This document shows, one piece after another, positions 55,164 through 63,988 of a stretch of 64,000 nucleotides of DNA. Position 1 is the first letter of the stretch; each line of letters starts with the position of its first letter. The DNA is taken from positions 63,492-127,491 of the forward strand of contig JAIQFS010000023.1 of assembly GCA_020073145.1 (NCBI GenBank), in the 5' to 3' direction. Below the pieces are notes generated by a model. It ran no database searches. It was not told the DNA's origin and saw only the letters and a list, made by a program, of their open reading frames with translations. The DNA comes from Terriglobia bacterium (lineage in GTDB: Bacteria > Acidobacteriota > Terriglobia > Bryobacterales > Bryobacteraceae). The translations under genes and the position numbers were made by a program.

Positions 55164-55777
55164 TGCTGGTGGTTGTGGGAGGGCACTCGCGCAATATCGG
55201 CAAGACCTCGGTGGTGGAAGGGTTGATCCGTAAGCTGCGCAGCCGGAAATGGACCGCGCTCAAGATCACCCAGTACGGACACGGCGTGTGTTCGCACGTG
55301 GGAGAGGCCTGCGGCTGCGAGACCGAACCGGACCATCCCTTCGCGCTGAGCGAGGAGTATGAGCCGAGCAAGACCGATTCCGGCCGGTTTCTGGCGGCGG
55401 GCGCGGAGCGCTCGTTCTGGCTGCGCACGCCGATGGGGGAACTGGCGCGGGCGAAGAAGACGCTGGCCAAGATCGTCGGCTCGGGCGCTAACGTGATCAT
55501 CGAATCCAATAGCGTGCTCGAATTGGTGGAGCCGGACGTGTTCCTGATGGTGCTGGATTTTTCGTGCGAGGATTTCAAGCCCTCGAGCCTGCGGTACATG
55601 GATCGCGCCGATGCCTTCATCGTGATCGATCGCGGCATCAATGTGCCGTTATGGCAGGATGTCTCCCGCGGCCTCTGGGATCAAAAGCCGCAGTTCGTGG
55701 TAAAGCCGCCGGCCTACGTGACCGCCGCGATCTCCGATTTCGTGAGGTCGAGACTCTCGCCGGCCGCGGTGCGCTGA
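55160..55777 (+). CDS. SIMIBI-like P-loop NTPase, unknown function
   Basis: This is a 205-residue protein with an N-terminal deviant Walker A, VVGGHSRNIGKTSVVEGL (G-x5-GKTS, as in MobB/BioD-like ATPases/GTPases). ALKITQYGHG follows, then a Cys/His-containing loop CSHVGEACGCETEPDH, ANVIIESNSVLELVEPDVFLMVLDF (Walker B-like) and ADAFIVIDRG. MobB-type GTPases and similar ligand-loading proteins are the closest recognisable relatives. The Cys cluster may bind metal. It is translationally coupled to lpxD (the start overlaps the lpxD stop; ATG at 55163 is the alternative), yet an envelope role is only inferred from that. Confidence 0.75.
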   Translation: MMLVVVGGHSRNIGKTSVVEGLIRKLRSRKWTALKITQYGHGVCSHVGEACGCETEPDHPFALSEEYEPSKTDSGRFLAAGAERSFWLRTPMGELARAKKTLAKIVGSGANVIIESNSVLELVEPDVFLMVLDFSCEDFKPSSLRYMDRADAFIVIDRGINVPLWQDVSRGLWDQKPQFVVKPPAYVTAAISDFVRSRLSPAAVR

Positions 55778-55998
55778 ACGGGGCGCGCCACTCGGGCCGC
55801 GGCTTCGGTCAGCAGGCGGGCCGCAATGTCCAATTGCTGTTGGATGATCCGCAGCTGCTCCTGGACCGCTTCTCGAGGTTCACTCAGGAGCAGTTGCAGG
55901 TAGCAGGCGCTGTATTCGAGAGTGCCCAGTGGCTGGCGCAAATCGTGCACCAGTTCAGCGAGCACTTCATCGGAGTCAGGGAGAGGGAATGGGCGCAT
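55714..55998 (-). CDS. Stand-alone HisKA-like dimerisation/phosphoacceptor domain protein
   Basis: This is a 94-residue protein. DEVLAELVHDLRQPLGTLEYSACYLQLLLSEPREAVQEQLRIIQQQLDIAARLL matches the H-box helix and following helix of HisKA domains (H in VHDLRQPLGTLE). There is no ATPase domain, so it cannot autophosphorylate alone. It could act as a phosphotransfer or dimerisation partner, or be a 5' remnant of a kinase gene. It lies downstream of the REC-GGDEF gene on the same strand (87 bp). Its 3' 64 bp overlap the convergent P-loop gene. The start codon lacks a clear Shine-Dalgarno. Confidence 0.6.
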   Translation of the reverse strand: MRPFPLPDSDEVLAELVHDLRQPLGTLEYSACYLQLLLSEPREAVQEQLRIIQQQLDIAARLLTEAAARVARPVQRTAAGESLDLTKSEIAAVT

Positions 55999-56085
55999 CG
56001 TCGGGCTCGAAGCACCTGAGTATAGCGCAAGCCGGCGCGTGCGGGAAGGGATTCCTGGAGAAGTGCAGGGCCAAGGGTGCGCCGG

Positions 56086-57030
56086 TTAACGCACGTCGAC
56101 CGTTTCGATGCAGGCGCACACGACGCGGTTGCGGCCGTTCTCCTTGGCGGCATAGAGGCCGAGGTCGGCTTCGCGCACCAGGGTATCGGCATCGCAACGG
56201 GAGCCGGCGGCACGCCAGGTGACGCCGACGCTGCAGGTCACCGTCTGGCATTGCCCCCCGAACGAAAAGGGCTCACTGGCAACGGCCTGACGGAGGCGCT
56301 CGGCCTGCGAAAGCGCGCCCTCGCCGTTGCCGCCTGGCAGAACCATGAGGAACTCTTCACCGCCGTAGCGGCCCACGGAATCGTAGCGCCGCACGGAGGA
56401 TTTCATGCGGTTCGCGGCGCCGCGCAGCACGGCATCGCCCGCCATATGTCCGTACCGGTCGTTGATGTCCTTGAAGTGATCCAGATCGGCCATGAGGACG
56501 GCGAGCGACAGTTTTTCCCGAGTCGCCCGTTCCAGTTCGACCTGTAGCAACCCGAGGATGGCGCGCCGGTTGAGCAGGCCGGTGAGGCCATCGTGAGTGG
56601 CTTCCTGGCGCAGGGCCTCGCGGGCTTCCAACAATTGCTCCTGCAATTCCAGGATGCGCTGACCGGCGCGCAACCGGGCGCGCAATTCCAGAGCGTTGAA
56701 GGGCTTGGTGAGGTAGTCATCGGCGCCTGCGTTGATGCCTTCCACCAGATCCTCGGATTCGGTGCGGGCCGTGAGCAGCAGGATGTAGATGTAAGGCTCG
56801 CGACCGACGGCGCGGACCCGGCGGCAGACATCCACGCCGTCGATCCCTGGCATCATCCAATCCAAGAGGGCCAGGCGGGGAGCATCCTCGGCTTCCAGCG
56901 CGCGCAGGGCCTCGTTGCCATCCTTGGCGATGATGACTTCGTATCCCCATTTGGTGAGGATGCCGCGCAGCACGGTTTGAAACACAGGGTTGTCCTCGGC
57001 GGCCAGGATCTTCACGGCAGCATCTCTCAT
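56086..57030 (-). CDS. Response regulator with GGDEF domain (diguanylate cyclase, PleD/WspR-like)
   Basis: This 314-residue enzyme synthesises cyclic di-GMP on phosphorylation. The receiver domain (acidic AAEDNP, phospho-acceptor D57 in LLDWMMPGIDG, LTKPF lysine) is joined by a coiled linker (ELQEQLLEAREALRQE) to GGDEF. The latter has THDGLTGLLNRRAIL, ADLDHFKDINDRYGH and the active-site GRYGGEEF (223-227). An inhibitory-site RxxD (RRYD, 214-217) is intact, so product inhibition is expected. The solitary HisKA protein is encoded just downstream. YajQ (41543) is a possible cyclic di-GMP receptor in the same window. Confidence 0.95.
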   Translation of the reverse strand: MRDAAVKILAAEDNPVFQTVLRGILTKWGYEVIIAKDGNEALRALEAEDAPRLALLDWMMPGIDGVDVCRRVRAVGREPYIYILLLTARTESEDLVEGINAGADDYLTKPFNALELRARLRAGQRILELQEQLLEAREALRQEATHDGLTGLLNRRAILGLLQVELERATREKLSLAVLMADLDHFKDINDRYGHMAGDAVLRGAANRMKSSVRRYDSVGRYGGEEFLMVLPGGNGEGALSQAERLRQAVASEPFSFGGQCQTVTCSVGVTWRAAGSRCDADTLVREADLGLYAAKENGRNRVVCACIETVDVR

Positions 57031-57161
57031 CCCCCTTATCGGCCGGACCTGCTCGAACCGGAGAGGACTAAGGTACTACGGGAATCCGCTGCGGCGTCGT
57101 AAAATAGAAAGTTCGCGCCAGCCTGGGAATTGGGGTGGTTGGGAATACGGAGGATTTCGCA

Positions 57162-59690
57162 TTGATTTCGAGTTTGGATACGTTCGTGTCGCCGGTGGAG
57201 CCGGTGAAAGCACCCTACGACCGGGATCGTCTGGAAGACATCGGGTACATGACCTGCATGACCCTGGTGCTGCTGGGCAATTACGCCCAGACCGGACACT
57301 TTGGCGGGCCGCTGGCCTATACGCCCTACAACGTGGCGGCGCACCTGGTGGGACCGCAGTTCGGCGGGCTGCGCTACGATTACCGCCGGCCGAAGCACCC
57401 GTATTCCGACAAGTTCATGCTGGCGGCGGGGCACTGCATCCCCACCTGCTATGCCTTGTGGATGATTCTGGGTCAGGCGCTGGCGCGGAAATTTGAAGCC
57501 ACTGGCGATCGGCGCTTTTTCGCCGACCCGAAGGTGGCGATTCTGCCGATCGATGCGCTGGGATTCCGGCGCGGCGCCGGCGCCCTCAAGACCCTCCTGC
57601 AGGACCAGGGGCTGGCCGACCATCCGTTGTTCGCGCAGGCCCAAGCGCGGGGCATCAAGGCGCTTTCCGGCCACGCCGAGAGCATCGATTGCACCAACGA
57701 CGTCAACGGCGGTCCCTCGGGGATCGGGATTGCCACGGCGGCGGGGAAGGCCGCATTCTGGGACCACTTCGGGGCGTCAAATTTGAATTCTCCGAAGATC
57801 ATCGCCTTCGAAGGCGAGTTTGCCTTGACCGAAGGCCACGCCCAGGAACTGAAGACGCAAGCACTGGCGCTGCAGGTGGGCAAGCGGCTGCGCGTGCTGA
57901 TGTCGGCGAACAACGCCGGCATCGACGATAGCCTGCTGGGCGGCGTAATCTCCACCAAGTACGACCGCTACCGTCTGGTGGATCAGTGGACCTCCTACGG
58001 CTGGAACGTGTTCACGCTGGACCGAGGGAACGACTACGGCGAGGTGGTGGCGGCGCTCCAGACCATGGAGGATTGGGACGGCAAGGACCGCCGTCCGATG
58101 ATCGTGATCGGGCAGACCACCAAGGGTTACTGGCCGGCCGCCCTGGGCGGCAAGATTCCGGGGTATGGCGACCAGGTGGTGGGCTATCCCAGCCACCCCT
58201 ACGCCATGAAGATGAACGCGCCGTATTTCGTGGCGCTGGCCGAGACCTTCGAGAAGCACTACGGGGTGGAATTCGCGGGCATTCGCCAGGGAGCCGTGAC
58301 GGATCCGCGCGAACGGCTGATCCAGTTCAAGACAAACCTCGACGTGGTGATGTCGCTGCTCGACCGCAACGGGCTGGGCGACTGGCTGGCGGATCGCCTG
58401 GTGGAGCTGGGCGATTCGGTGAAGGACGATTTCCCGCTGCGTATCGACGTGAAGCAGGATCCGTTCCTGGACGACCGCCTGCAGGTGGCCAATCTGCCGG
58501 TGGAGCCGCAGAAGGTGAAGGCCAAGAACCGGGTGTCCGGGGCCGAGAAAGAAGTCGGCATCACGCTGTTCCGCAAGCCGGGTGAAGTGGCCGGTACGCG
58601 GCGGGGCATCTCGGAAATTCTCAAGTGGATGAATTACGTCACCGACAACCGCTTCTTTACGATCGCGGCCGATCTTTCGGAATCGATCAATCTGGAGCAC
58701 GGCAACCTGTGGGGCCACTACGATCCGGAGACCAATCCGATGGGGACGCGGCTCAAGGCCCCGATCGAGGAAGCCGGGAACGTGTCGACGGCCATCGGGC
58801 TGGTGAGCCAGAACGCGTCGGTGGACCCGAAGAAGTTTGCCGGCGTCTGGGCGATCAGCGGCACCTATGGCGCGTTCACGCCGCTCATGTACACGCCGGC
58901 GCGGGTGTGGAGCCAGCAGAACCAGGACAGCCCGTTCCGGGTGGGCGTGCTGCATATTCTGTCGGGGCATTCGGGGCCGGAGACAGCCGCCGACGCGCGC
59001 ACCCACTTCGGTATTTTTGCGCCGCAGGTGTGGAAGCTGTTTCCGCGCGGCCAGGCCATCAACCTGAACTTCTGGGACTACAACGACGTGGCGCCCGGCT
59101 ACTTCGCGGCAGCCGAGATTGCCGCGCGCGATCCCAAAGTGGGGCTGATCACGATTGAAGTGGCGCGTCCGGATTTCGCAGTGGCGGATCGCAGCACCTT
59201 TGCCGATACCGATCTGAAGGCCGCGGCTAAAGGGTTCTACGTGATCCGCGACTTCGCGCCCGGCAAACCGAAGCATGGCTATGTGATCGCCCAGGGTTCC
59301 AGTTCGACAGTCAACGTAGTGAAGGTGCTGCCGCAACTGGAGCAGGCGGGGATCAACGTGAAAGTCATCGCGGCCATCAGTGAAGAGCTGTTCGACCGGC
59401 AGCCGGAAGCCTATCGCAATTCGGTGCTGCCGCGGGAAGCACTCTACGACCTGATGGTGGTGACCACCGGCACGCGGCGGGTGTGGCCGGTGCGCAACGT
59501 GGGGCCGCTGACCGACGCCTACTCTCTGACCTCGGACTGGGACAACCAGTGGCTGACCGGCGGGCTGGAACCGGAAGTCATTCAGGAAGCGCACCTCGAC
59601 GCCGAGTCGATCCGAACGGGGATTCAGCGTTTCGCGCGGGAGCGCGACCAGCGGCTGGCGCAGCAGCGGGAGCTGCTGGGCGCGAAGTAG
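57162..59690 (+). CDS. Large transketolase-like thiamine-diphosphate enzyme (atypical)
   Basis: This is an 842-residue protein from a TTG at 57162, which has CGGAGG 8 nt upstream; a GTG at 57135 is possible. The transketolase/dehydrogenase-E1 order is visible: HPYSDKFMLAAGHCIPTCYALWMIL near the N-terminus; GGPSGIGIATAAG; then the cofactor-binding loop as FEGEFALTEGHAQE...MSANNAG, where classical enzymes have GDGE-x-EG...N; and a pyrimidine-binding half (DLSESINLEHG, VWAISGTYGAFTPLMY). It is longer than transketolase (~660) and shorter than AceE (~890), with a large middle insertion. The substrate is unknown. It is monocistronic. Confidence 0.8.
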   Translation: MISSLDTFVSPVEPVKAPYDRDRLEDIGYMTCMTLVLLGNYAQTGHFGGPLAYTPYNVAAHLVGPQFGGLRYDYRRPKHPYSDKFMLAAGHCIPTCYALWMILGQALARKFEATGDRRFFADPKVAILPIDALGFRRGAGALKTLLQDQGLADHPLFAQAQARGIKALSGHAESIDCTNDVNGGPSGIGIATAAGKAAFWDHFGASNLNSPKIIAFEGEFALTEGHAQELKTQALALQVGKRLRVLMSANNAGIDDSLLGGVISTKYDRYRLVDQWTSYGWNVFTLDRGNDYGEVVAALQTMEDWDGKDRRPMIVIGQTTKGYWPAALGGKIPGYGDQVVGYPSHPYAMKMNAPYFVALAETFEKHYGVEFAGIRQGAVTDPRERLIQFKTNLDVVMSLLDRNGLGDWLADRLVELGDSVKDDFPLRIDVKQDPFLDDRLQVANLPVEPQKVKAKNRVSGAEKEVGITLFRKPGEVAGTRRGISEILKWMNYVTDNRFFTIAADLSESINLEHGNLWGHYDPETNPMGTRLKAPIEEAGNVSTAIGLVSQNASVDPKKFAGVWAISGTYGAFTPLMYTPARVWSQQNQDSPFRVGVLHILSGHSGPETAADARTHFGIFAPQVWKLFPRGQAINLNFWDYNDVAPGYFAAAEIAARDPKVGLITIEVARPDFAVADRSTFADTDLKAAAKGFYVIRDFAPGKPKHGYVIAQGSSSTVNVVKVLPQLEQAGINVKVIAAISEELFDRQPEAYRNSVLPREALYDLMVVTTGTRRVWPVRNVGPLTDAYSLTSDWDNQWLTGGLEPEVIQEAHLDAESIRTGIQRFARERDQRLAQQRELLGAK

Positions 59691-59874
59691 ACCGCGCGGT
59701 TACCGCTCAAGCGCCGGTTGGCGAACGACCAGTGCCCGGTCGAGTTCCAGCGCATGGCCAACCTTTGGAGCGAAAGCGAACAGATACACGGCGCGGGCTC
59801 CGCGTGTGCCATTCCAGTGGCCTTTTGATTGCACCATCCGGCGTGGCGATCAACCGGGACGTCAGAGTACACAC

Positions 59875-60057
59875 ATGCCCCTAGAGGATGCGCTGCGAAA
59901 GCGCCGGGAAGAGCTTCGGGCGTGGCTGGAGGACAACGGCCGGGAATGCTGGCAGGAACAGGCGCATTTGCGCGATGGCAGCGCCGAGCAGATTTACTGG
60001 CACTTCGGGTACCTTGCCGCGCTGCAGGATGTTCTGGCGCAATTCGGCAAGGAGTGA
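59875..60057 (+). CDS. Small hypothetical protein
   Basis: The ORF has 60 residues from the ATG at 59875. It is charged and helical-looking (LEDALRKRREELRAWLEDNGRECWQEQ, then AEQIYWHFGYLAALQDVLAQFG), with no signal, membrane segment or known motif. The composition is protein-like and the stop lies 1 bp from the convergent GIY-YIG gene stop, consistent with a real gene. No Shine-Dalgarno is apparent. The 184 bp between it and the transketolase-like gene contain nothing I can identify. Confidence 0.5.
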   Translation: MPLEDALRKRREELRAWLEDNGRECWQEQAHLRDGSAEQIYWHFGYLAALQDVLAQFGKE

Positions 60058-60058
60058 G

Positions 60059-60409
60059 CTACGGAGCCAGCAGGGTCCTGCACCAGGGGCAGAGCAGATT
60101 CATACCAGACGGCGGGCACGGGTGGCACTGGTTGTCGAGGCCGACATACTCGTGATAAAGCTCGCACTGCCTTTCAAACGCGTCTTTGGCTGAAAGAGCA
60201 TAAGCGAACTTAAACTGCTGGTAAGCTCCCGCCAGGTGAGTCTTCAATCCGGTTCTCAGATCCACGTCTGCCCGGCCGACATAACCGATGAGGAACCGAT
60301 CGTTCCGTATGGAGCCGAGAGTATAAACGCCGGGAGAGTTGGATTGAACATGGGCATCGATGCCCGGTTCGGTAAACTGAAAGGGCCCGTACAATCGGGG
60401 TCCGGTCAT
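60059..60409 (-). CDS. GIY-YIG-like single-domain nuclease with C-terminal CxxC pair
   Basis: This is a 116-residue protein from the ATG at 60409 (frame open to 60460). GVYTLGS (27-29) and GYVGRADVDLRTGLKTHL (YVG 43-45, R52) match the GIY-YIG core with its catalytic arginine. FERQCELYHEYVG supplies the metal-binding glutamate position. A C-terminal ...CHPCPP...LLCPWCRTLL (C95, C98, C107, C110) could bind zinc. Stand-alone GIY-YIG proteins include repair or homing-type nucleases, and their cellular role is usually unknown. The flanks include an AraC remnant, so this small area looks like a genomic scar. Confidence 0.72.
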   Translation of the reverse strand: MTGPRLYGPFQFTEPGIDAHVQSNSPGVYTLGSIRNDRFLIGYVGRADVDLRTGLKTHLAGAYQQFKFAYALSAKDAFERQCELYHEYVGLDNQCHPCPPSGMNLLCPWCRTLLAP

Positions 60410-60699
60410 AGGGAGATCCCCACTACAGTTTCTGGCACCTGCCGTGAGTATAGCGGCCAACGGCGCCGGCCAATCGACATTGGTTCCGTGATTCCGTAAG
60501 AAACGTTACCGAGGAAGAGTCTGAAGGAGGTAAGGATGATCTTCCGCCCAGTGGGGCGTTCTTTCTCTGGAGCGCCGAAGGTGTAAAATAATCCCGGTTC
60601 CGCGTGGAGCAGGAGCCTGGCACGGAGGCGATTGCGATGAGCAGAAAGATGGATCGGCGCTCGTTTTTCAGCGGGGCCACCTTCGGCGGTGTGTCGCTG

Positions 60700-60850
60700 G
60701 GGACAGCGCTCAAAGGGTTTGCCCCACAAATCCTCCAGAGGCGTGACACGGTCAGTCAACTCGCACGCAGGTACGTGCGCGAACGACGGGATTCGCCCTG
60801 CGCGGAAGTAGACGCCGACCATCTCCTGGCGCTCTCCAGACGATGAAGAG
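60700..60850 (-). pseudogene. Remnant of an AraC-family regulator (N-terminal domain fragment)
   Basis: The minus-strand frame reads EMVGVYFRAGRIPSFAHVPA followed by CELTDRVTPLEDLWGKPFE. This resembles the conserved 'GVRFRPGGAxPFxxVPxxELTDRxVPLxxLWG' segment of the N-terminal (DUF6597-type) domain of AraC-like regulators. No HTH region follows; the downstream sequence loses similarity at once. The upstream part is out of recognisable register (the open frame extends to 60957 but is Arg/Pro-rich). The boundaries given are approximate. Confidence 0.6.
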
Positions 60851-61034
60851 CCGACGCGATTCATGGCTCCGATCAGATCCGCCCGCGGCGGGGGTCGGCG
60901 GCGGGCGGAACGCCGAAAGAAAAGAAGGCGCGCACGTGCTCGCGCAGGGCGTCGCATGGGGCAAACTCGCGATAGTGCGCGAGGGGGCCAGACATCCTCC
61001 CCGATTTATACCAGAAACTCTGCGCGCATGTTAG

Positions 61035-63620
61035 TTACTCGGCGCGGATGACGGTGATCGGGTCGACGCGCAGAGCGCGCAGGGCGGGCAGGAGACTTCC
61101 GGCCAGCGTCATCGCCAGGGATAGTGCGGCGGCCGACAGGAAGGTTCTGGCGTCGCCGGGCTCGATGCCGGCGAGCAGGGTCTGCATGGTCCGAGCGGCC
61201 AGATAAGCCAAGACCAAACCGGGGATCACGCCAGCCCCCGCCAGAACCGCGCCATGGCGGAGGACCATGCCGAGAATATCGCCCGAGCGCGCGCCCAACG
61301 CCCTCCGCACTCCGATTTCGCGGGCGCGCTGCGAGACCGCAAACGACAGCACGCCGTGCAGGCCGATGGCGGCCAGCAGGAAGGCCAATGCGGCGAAGGC
61401 GCTGAGAGTGAGCGCCTGCACGGAGCGCGCTTCGGTCTGCTCACCGATGATGTCCTCCATGGTTGCGACGTCGGAGACGGGCTGCGCGGGATCGGCCTGA
61501 GCGACCAGGCGGCGGATGGTGGGGACGAGGCTTGCGGGGCTGGCTGCGGTACGCACCACCAAGTCTTTGGGGGAATACCACGGCAGTTCCTGATCAGGTT
61601 GCTGCCGGTAGGGCAGGTAGACCTGAGGCTCGCTCTGGCGCTCAAGGCCGCGCACGCGGATGTCGCCGACAACGCCGATCACGGTGCGGTCGTGAAACGC
61701 CACTTGGAAGTGCCGGCCGAGGGGATCCTGGTTGGGCCAGTAGCGGCGGGCGAAGGATTCGCTGACCACGGCGGCGAAGGGCTGCTGGAGGGAGTCCGAT
61801 TCGCGAACGTCGCGGCCTTGGCGTACCGGGATGCGCAGAGTGGAGAAGAATTCCGGAGTCACGAATCGCAGGCTGGCATTGTCGGGTGAGGCGGGCCGCG
61901 GAAGCCGGCCGTTGACCCCGACCGGCCAGATGCCGCCGGTCATCCGCATGGGAATGAAGCTGATGTAAGCCGCGCCGGAAACGCCGGGCAACGCGCGAAC
62001 CGCGGGGAGAATGCGCTCATAGATTGCCAGGCGCGAGGCCAGGGTTTGGAATTTGGGCATGGGCAGAACGGTGCGGAGCGTGAGCACTCCGGCGGAACGG
62101 AAACCGGGATCGGAGGCCTGCAGTTTCCAGAGGGCGCGGACCAGGAGGCCGGAGGAGACCAGGAGCACGACGGTGGCGGCGATCTCGGCGACGGCAAGAA
62201 GGGAGCGCAGGCGTTCCTTGCGGTCCCCGGTGCGAGCGCCTTCGCGCAGGCTGCTGAGGTCGGCACGGCGACAGACCCACCACGCGGGCAGGAGTCCAAA
62301 GGCCACGCCGGTGAGACCGGAGAGGAAGGCGGCGAAGCCCAGCACGCGCAGGTCGATGGAGGGCCGTTCGGCGATCGGCAGGCCGTTGGGAACCAGCCGG
62401 ACCAACAGCGGAATGAGGCTGAAGGCGAGGAGTACGCCGAGAGCGCCGCCCAGCAGGGAAAGCACCAGGCTTTCGGTGAGCAACTGGCGGACCAGGCGTT
62501 CGCTTCCCGCTCCCAGCGCGGCACGGACGGCCAGTTCCTTACGGCGGGCGATAGCGCGGGCCAGTAGCAGATTACCGAGATTGGTGCAGGCGATCAGCAG
62601 CACGCACAACGCGGCGCCGCACAAACCCAGAAGCAGCAGGCGGGTGTTCTCCGAAAGCTCGTCACGCAGGCCGATGACCGTGGCGCCGGTGTCCTTGTTC
62701 TCTTTCGGGTACGCTTGTTCGAGGCGCGCGGCCACCAGGCGCATTTCCGCGCGGGCCGTCTCCAGAGAGACTTCGGGTTTGAGACGGGCGATGGCCTGGA
62801 GGAAGTAGTTGGTGCGGTCTTCGAAATCATGGACGGAGAAACGCATGGGGGTCCAGATCTCGGCATCGCGGCTGGGAAACAAAAAGCCGGGCGGCATAAC
62901 GCCGATGATGGTGGAGGGCACGTCATCGAGGCGGATGGTTCGGCCGAGCACCGCGGGATCAGCGGCGAACTCGGTCTGCCAGAGATGATGGCTGATGAGG
63001 ACGGTGGCGGGCGCGTTTTCCTGGTCATCGGCCGCGGAGAAGGGGCGGCCGATCTCCGGCTGGACACCGAGGGTGGCGAACAGATCGGCGGTGGCGGAAG
63101 CGCCGGTGAGCAACTGGGGATCGCCTACGCCCACCATGGTGGCGGCGAGGCCCCGGATGGCCGTCATGCTCTCGAAGACTGTGCTTTTGCCTTTCCAATC
63201 CCGGAAATTCGGCGGCGAGAGTTCCAGGCGGTTGTAACTGGGAACCCTCTCCCACAGTTTCACCAAGCGGTCCGGGTCACGGAAGGGCAGGGCGCGAACG
63301 AGGACGTGGTCGGCGATGGAGAAGGCCGCCGTGTTGGCCCCGATGCCGAGAGCCAGAATAAGGATGGCGGTCAGAGTGAAGCCGGGCGAAGCCCGCAAGG
63401 TGCGGGCGACGTAGCGGAGGTCCTGGCGGAGGATATCGGCGTGGACGGCGGCGGCGTTGACGAGCGTTTCGAAAAAGGTTTCGACGCACAAGGCCAGGCG
63501 TGCTGGAGGTCCTTCGGCGTCGCGCTGCCTGCGAGCGAAAACGGCGCACATTTCCTCACCGTATTCGGCGCGGAAGGAGGCTGGATACCAGTGCAGCCAG
63601 GCGCGATAGAGCCCCATCAC
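61035..63620 (-). CDS. ADOP-type ABC transporter permease (second copy)
   Basis: This is an 861-residue duplicated FtsX/MacB permease. A short N-terminal helix region ([27 protein letters not shown]) is followed by the first membrane helix ([21 protein letters not shown]) and a MacB periplasmic domain. FtsX bundle 1 ([29 protein letters not shown]), a second periplasmic domain and FtsX bundle 2 ([21 protein letters not shown]) come next, ending [18 protein letters not shown]. The GTG at 63620 overlaps the padR stop (GTGATG), with the ATG at 63617 as alternative. It lacks an ATPase partner, like the 25565-28177 copy, but the N-terminal module differs, indicating two ADOP subtypes. Confidence 0.93.
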   Translation of the reverse strand: MMGLYRAWLHWYPASFRAEYGEEMCAVFARRQRDAEGPPARLALCVETFFETLVNAAAVHADILRQDLRYVARTLRASPGFTLTAILILALGIGANTAAFSIADHVLVRALPFRDPDRLVKLWERVPSYNRLELSPPNFRDWKGKSTVFESMTAIRGLAATMVGVGDPQLLTGASATADLFATLGVQPEIGRPFSAADDQENAPATVLISHHLWQTEFAADPAVLGRTIRLDDVPSTIIGVMPPGFLFPSRDAEIWTPMRFSVHDFEDRTNYFLQAIARLKPEVSLETARAEMRLVAARLEQAYPKENKDTGATVIGLRDELSENTRLLLLGLCGAALCVLLIACTNLGNLLLARAIARRKELAVRAALGAGSERLVRQLLTESLVLSLLGGALGVLLAFSLIPLLVRLVPNGLPIAERPSIDLRVLGFAAFLSGLTGVAFGLLPAWWVCRRADLSSLREGARTGDRKERLRSLLAVAEIAATVVLLVSSGLLVRALWKLQASDPGFRSAGVLTLRTVLPMPKFQTLASRLAIYERILPAVRALPGVSGAAYISFIPMRMTGGIWPVGVNGRLPRPASPDNASLRFVTPEFFSTLRIPVRQGRDVRESDSLQQPFAAVVSESFARRYWPNQDPLGRHFQVAFHDRTVIGVVGDIRVRGLERQSEPQVYLPYRQQPDQELPWYSPKDLVVRTAASPASLVPTIRRLVAQADPAQPVSDVATMEDIIGEQTEARSVQALTLSAFAALAFLLAAIGLHGVLSFAVSQRAREIGVRRALGARSGDILGMVLRHGAVLAGAGVIPGLVLAYLAARTMQTLLAGIEPGDARTFLSAAALSLAMTLAGSLLPALRALRVDPITVIRAE

Positions 63621-63982
63621 GCCCTCCCCGGAGCCAGGCCGCGGGCACGGGCCAATTTGACCAACTGCGTGAGCCGGCGCGCTTCGGCGCGGGCCACGGC
63701 CTCGCCGAGAGGCGTGATGCGGTAGTAGCGGCGGCGTTCGTCATCGAGTTCGGGATCGGGGCGGTCGCTGGTTTCCAGCAGCAGGCCTTGTTCGAGCATG
63801 CGCTGGATGGAGCGATAGAGAGTTCCAGCGCTCAGCTTCAGTTCACCGCCGGTCCGGGCGGCCACGTCCTGCATGATGGCGTAGCCGTGGCGGTCCTCGT
63901 GGGCCACGGCCATCAGAATATGGAACGTGGCGGAGGGCAGGGGAAGGAAGGAGGCGGGCTGGGGATCGCGGGCGTCGGTCAT
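63617..63982 (-). CDS. PadR-family transcriptional repressor (second copy)
   Basis: This is a 121-residue PadR-like winged helix: [53 protein letters not shown], a wing ending [24 protein letters not shown]. It is coupled to the ADOP permease gene (overlapping stop/start). The start at 63982 has no Shine-Dalgarno. A perfect -10 hexamer lies 6 bp upstream, which suggests a leaderless transcript. Confidence 0.94.
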   Translation of the reverse strand: MTDARDPQPASFLPLPSATFHILMAVAHEDRHGYAIMQDVAARTGGELKLSAGTLYRSIQRMLEQGLLLETSDRPDPELDDERRRYYRITPLGEAVARAEARRLTQLVKLARARGLAPGRA

Positions 63983-63988
63983 GGGTCG

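Noticed and set aside
60637-60846. Plus-strand ORF with a twin-arginine-like N-terminus (DRRSFFSGATFGGVSLGTALKGF)
   Set aside because: It is antisense to the AraC-like fragment on the minus strand, ends after 69 residues without a domain, and its C-terminal half reads as the complement of the conserved AraC segment.
60406-60957. Full-length minus-strand protein of 183 residues
   Set aside because: Only a central stretch resembles a known domain; the rest is Arg/Pro-rich and lacks an HTH, so it is treated as a remnant.
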